Source: Candidatus Cloacimonadota bacterium
GTDB taxonomy: Bacteria > Cloacimonadota > Cloacimonadia > Cloacimonadales > TCS61
DNA length: 7,086 nt
NCBI GenBank assembly: GCA_030596265.1
Contig: JAUVKM010000103.1
Span: 1 to 7,086 of the forward strand
Direction of reading: 5' to 3'
Made by a program: the position numbers and the translations under genes. The notes below the pieces were generated by a model. The model saw only the letters and a list, made by a program, of their open reading frames with translations, was not told where the DNA came from and made no database searches. This document shows positions 4,626 through 7,086 of the stretch, in pieces (positions within the stretch are counted from its first letter, which is position 1; the number at the start of each line of letters is the position of its first letter).

Positions 4626-7086
4626 CTATTTAAGGAGAATCATCTTCCTGGTGTTTGTATATGAACTGCTCTTAAGTTGGTAGAAATAAACACCGGAACT
4701 AATTTTACTCGCATCCCACTCAAAGTTATGAATGCCGGATGTAAATTTCCTACTCTCAATTATCTGCCCTTTCAAATTGAAGATTGTTAAGGTGGCAGTT
4801 TCGTTATCTTGAACATCGAACTTTATGGTAGTTGCCGGATTAAATGGATTCGGGTAGTTACATTGCAATTCAGTAAATTGAGGGATAGTAACCGGATCAT
4901 CATTAATGGCATTTCCATTTACTGTTATTATAACCTCATCAGGTTCGGAATTTAATTCACCATCATTAACTATAAGTTGGATATATAATTCAACTTCACC
5001 GAGAATATCCGGAGCGAAGAAAGTTGGATTCACTATAGTTGAATCTGAGAGAACTATCTCTTCCGGAACTATCCAATGGTAGGTAAGATCTTCACCTTCT
5101 GGGTCATAAGAGCCTGAGCCGTCAAGCTGAACAAGAACACCAGAATTTACATACTGATCTTCACCTGCATCAGCAATGGGTGGTAGATGACTATTTATTA
5201 CACTAATTCCCCAATTGAATTGTATCGTCTCCCTTGTAATGGCATCTGTTGATACAATGAGTTGTAAATTATAGTTTCCCAGAGTATATTCATTAGTATC
5301 AAATAGGAAATTACTAACTGTTGATACTTCATCTTCATCCAGTGTCCAACTGTAGTAGATGTCACCGTAAGGATTATCAGCAAGAATGAAAAAGTTTAAC
5401 GAATCACCCAGTGTTATGTTTAAGAATCCGGGAGTTGGCTCAATTGTTTCGATAATGATATTAGGATTAATATCTTCGACTGTTATATCCCACTCAAATT
5501 CTAGAGAATTATCAGAAAAGTTATCAGTTACATATAGTGTTATGAAATATTCTCCAGCTGCATTGTAATCGGGTGAGAAATCATAAAAAGTACTTGTAGA
5601 AACTTCTGATCCATCTAATTCCCAAATGTATTCGAGTTCATTTCCATCAGGGTCATAAGCATCTATTGAAAGGTTCAAGACTTCCATCTCAAGCATAGTT
5701 ACAAGTCCCGGTTCCGGCTCAAGTGAAATTATTACAATAGGTTGATCAACTTCGGTAACAGTGATGTTCCAAGTGAATTCAAGAAGTGTTTCCGGTGGTG
5801 CTTCATCTTCAATTGTTAAAATAACAATATATTCTCCTGCAGAGTTGAAGTCAGTTAGAAAGTCATAAGAAATTTCTGTGGAAACACTTACATCGTCAAG
5901 TATCCAATTGTAGGTTAGTTCATCGCCATTTTGGGCATAGGCATCAATGAAGAAATTTATTGTATCTGTTTCAGCAATTGCTAAGTTTCCTGGTGCGGGG
6001 GAGATCTCAGTAATAACGATATTGCCGGAAGGATCTAAAACTGTAATATCCCAGGTGAACTCAAGTGAGCTGTCTGTGTAGTTGTCATCAACTATTAAGA
6101 TAAGTGTATAGAAGCCTGATGAGCCGGTAGCAGCAACAAACTCATAAAAATGTGTTGTGCTTACTTGTGAGCCATCCAAACTCCAGGAATATGTCAGATC
6201 GTTTCCATCAGGGTCATAAGCTTCAATTGAGAAATTCACAGATTCCCCTTCATTCAGAGCCACAGTAGTAGCATCAGGTATCAATTCAACTACTACTATT
6301 TCCTGATCAACGTCTATTACCGTCACGTTCCAACTAAAACTAATACTATTATCAGCCGTGAAGTTATCGGTTATATCCAGTGTAACCTCATATTGTCCGG
6401 CTGAATTATAATCAGGTAGAAAATCGTAACTTGCAGTTGTGGAAACTTGTGTTCCATCCAGTTGCCAACTATATTCCAAATCATTTCCATCCGGATCGTA
6501 AGCTTCTATAACAAACTCAATGACTTCATTCTCAAAAGTTGTTACATCACCTGGTTCAGGTTGAATAGATTCGATAACAATGTCTTGATCTGTCTCCAGA
6601 ACAGTTACATCCCATTCATAATATAATTCATTCTCACCAAAACCATCTGTAACATCTAAGGTAATTAGATATACACCTCCCGAATTAATATCGGTAATAA
6701 AATCGTAAACATCAATCGTAGAAACTTCTTCACCGTCTAATTGCCAGGAATATTCAAGCGAATTTCCATCAGGATCGTAAGCATCGATAAGGAAGTTAAT
6801 AGTTTCAGTTTCGCTTATTGTAACTTCTCCCGGAGCCGGTTGAATATCATCAACTACAATTGGTTGATCAGATTCAAACACCGTGATGTTCCAAACAAAA
6901 TTCAGAATAGTTTCTGCAGCTTCTTCATCTTCCACATCCAGTGTTAGGACATAATCTCCGGCTGAATTAAAATCTGTGGTGAAAAGATATGTATTTGTTG
7001 TAGAGACTAAAGTGCCGTCTAATTGCCAGCTATAAGTTAGATCATCACCATTAAAGGCATAAGCCTCTATAATGAAATTGATCTCA
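4626..7086 (-). CDS. Large surface protein: tandem Ig/PKD-like repeats, PKD domain, type IX sorting domain (N-terminus outside window)
   Basis: The frame is open to the right edge of the window, giving 819 visible residues; signal peptide and true start lie outside. Visible residues 1 to about 636 are seven Ig/PKD-like repeats of 93-94 residues. Each has the pattern 'I.F.I.AYDPDGN.L.Y.W.LDG..VST...Y.F......G.Y...L.V.D......F.W.ITV' and is joined to the next by a hinge of the type 'DQPIVI..(I/L).P.PG.V'. The seventh is shorter and diverged. A canonical PKD domain follows at about 637-723 (ADAGEDQYVNSG, LDGSGSYDPEGEDLTYHW). The sorting domain is at 739-819 (YPNPFNP at 744-750, 'IFNLKGQ', ending RKMILLK). 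Its sorting domain is of a different subtype from the three + strand genes. The protein is probably a stalk-like adhesin or matrix protein on the cell surface; binding partners cannot be read from the sequence. The visible part has no cysteine apart from one just before the sorting domain. It is convergent with the + strand cluster. Confidence 0.88.
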   Translation of the reverse strand, partial: EINFIIEAYAFNGDDLTYSWQLDGTLVSTTNTYLFTTDFNSAGDYVLTLDVEDEEAAETILNFVWNITVFESDQPIVVDDIQPAPGEVTISETETINFLIDAYDPDGNSLEYSWQLDGEEVSTIDVYDFITDINSGGVYLITLDVTDGFGENELYYEWDVTVLETDQDIVIESIQPEPGDVTTFENEVIEFVIEAYDPDGNDLEYSWQLDGTQVSTTASYDFLPDYNSAGQYEVTLDITDNFTADNSISFSWNVTVIDVDQEIVVVELIPDATTVALNEGESVNFSIEAYDPDGNDLTYSWSLDGSQVSTTHFYEFVAATGSSGFYTLILIVDDNYTDSSLEFTWDITVLDPSGNIVITEISPAPGNLAIAETDTINFFIDAYAQNGDELTYNWILDDVSVSTEISYDFLTDFNSAGEYIVILTIEDEAPPETLLEFTWNITVTEVDQPIVIISLEPEPGLVTMLEMEVLNLSIDAYDPDGNELEYIWELDGSEVSTSTFYDFSPDYNAAGEYFITLYVTDNFSDNSLEFEWDITVEDINPNIIIETIEPTPGFLNITLGDSLNFFILADNPYGDIYYSWTLDEDEVSTVSNFLFDTNEYTLGNYNLQLIVSTDAITRETIQFNWGISVINSHLPPIADAGEDQYVNSGVLVQLDGSGSYDPEGEDLTYHWIVPEEIVLSDSTIVNPTFFAPDILGEVELYIQLIVNDGELNSEPDEVIITVNGNAINDDPVTIPQFTELQCNYPNPFNPATTIKFDVQDNETATLTIFNLKGQIIESRKFTSGIHNFEWDASKISSGVYFYQLKSSSYTNTRKMILLK
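5178..7086 (-). repeat. Tandem array of ~280-bp repeats encoding Ig/PKD-like domains
   Basis: Unit boundaries on the minus strand are approximately 7086-6801 (essentially complete at the edge), 6800-6522, 6521-6240, 6239-5961, 5960-5679, 5678-5400 and 5399-5178. The period alternates between 279 and 282 bases. The segment encoding YDPDGN is the best conserved at DNA level; for example TTTCCATCAGGGTCATAAGC is present in two units on the + strand (near 5642 and 6205), with close variants in others. More units may lie beyond the window edge. Confidence 0.85.

Noticed and set aside
4626..6935. Start of the repeat protein at the GTG codon at 6933-6935
   Set aside because: The codon lies inside a repeat unit. 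Upstream codons to the window edge continue the same Ig-like pattern (AYAFNGDDLTYSWQLDG...), and no ribosome site precedes it.
6741..6947. Open frames on the opposite strand or in other frames of the repeat gene (also 5386-5568 and 5198-5383)
   Set aside because: They are shadows of the Ig-like array, with no start signals and composition dictated by the real frame.
5178..7086. CRISPR-like or satellite array
   Set aside because: The units are about 280 bases, contiguous, diverged and in one open frame, so they are protein domain repeats.

Overview
The window comes from an AT-rich bacterium of the Fibrobacterota-Chlorobiota-Bacteroidota (FCB) superphylum. All four secreted proteins end in the C-terminal sorting domain typical of type IX secretion cargo: a YPNPFNP motif, an 'IYN(I/L)KGQ' strand, a 'W(D/N)GKD..(K/Q/R).VSSGIY.YKL' stretch and a final hydrophobic-plus-Lys tail. 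The exact style resembles Candidatus Cloacimonadota and neighbouring candidate phyla more than classical Bacteroidota. That assignment rests on family knowledge plus inference and was not checked by a search.

Layout. Positions 2-358 hold the 3' end of an asparaginyl-tRNA synthetase gene (asnS), closed by an intrinsic terminator. About 540 bases of very AT-rich non-coding DNA follow (418-958). They contain a 67-base nested palindromic element (484-550) resembling a REP/BIME or MITE-like unit, and a few weak promoter candidates. A tight three-gene cluster on the + strand (959-4544) comes next, with exactly 11 bases between each pair of genes. It encodes a small secreted protein with a BsuPI-like beta domain, a 722-residue secreted Asp-box (sialidase-like propeller) protein with an EF-hand-like loop, and a miniature FG-GAP/VCBS protein with two calcium-loop repeats. 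Each has a signal peptide and a sorting domain. A perfect 15-bp hairpin (4570-4606) separates the cluster from a convergent minus-strand gene running off the right edge. That gene encodes a large surface protein with at least seven ~93-residue Ig/PKD-like repeats, a canonical PKD domain and a sorting domain.

How the genes relate. Apart from asnS, everything visible looks like cell-surface or secreted display protein, not a metabolic pathway. The three + strand genes probably form one transcription unit of unrelated N-terminal modules joined to one shared C-terminal module. Proteins 1 and 2 share an unusual sorting-domain variant in which the turn before the 'WDGKD' strand is encoded by degenerate 8-bp tandem repeats. 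I see no defence system, CRISPR array, RNA gene or transposase. The more notable points are this repeat-encoded segment, the palindromic intergenic element, and the higher-order duplication in the giant repeat protein.
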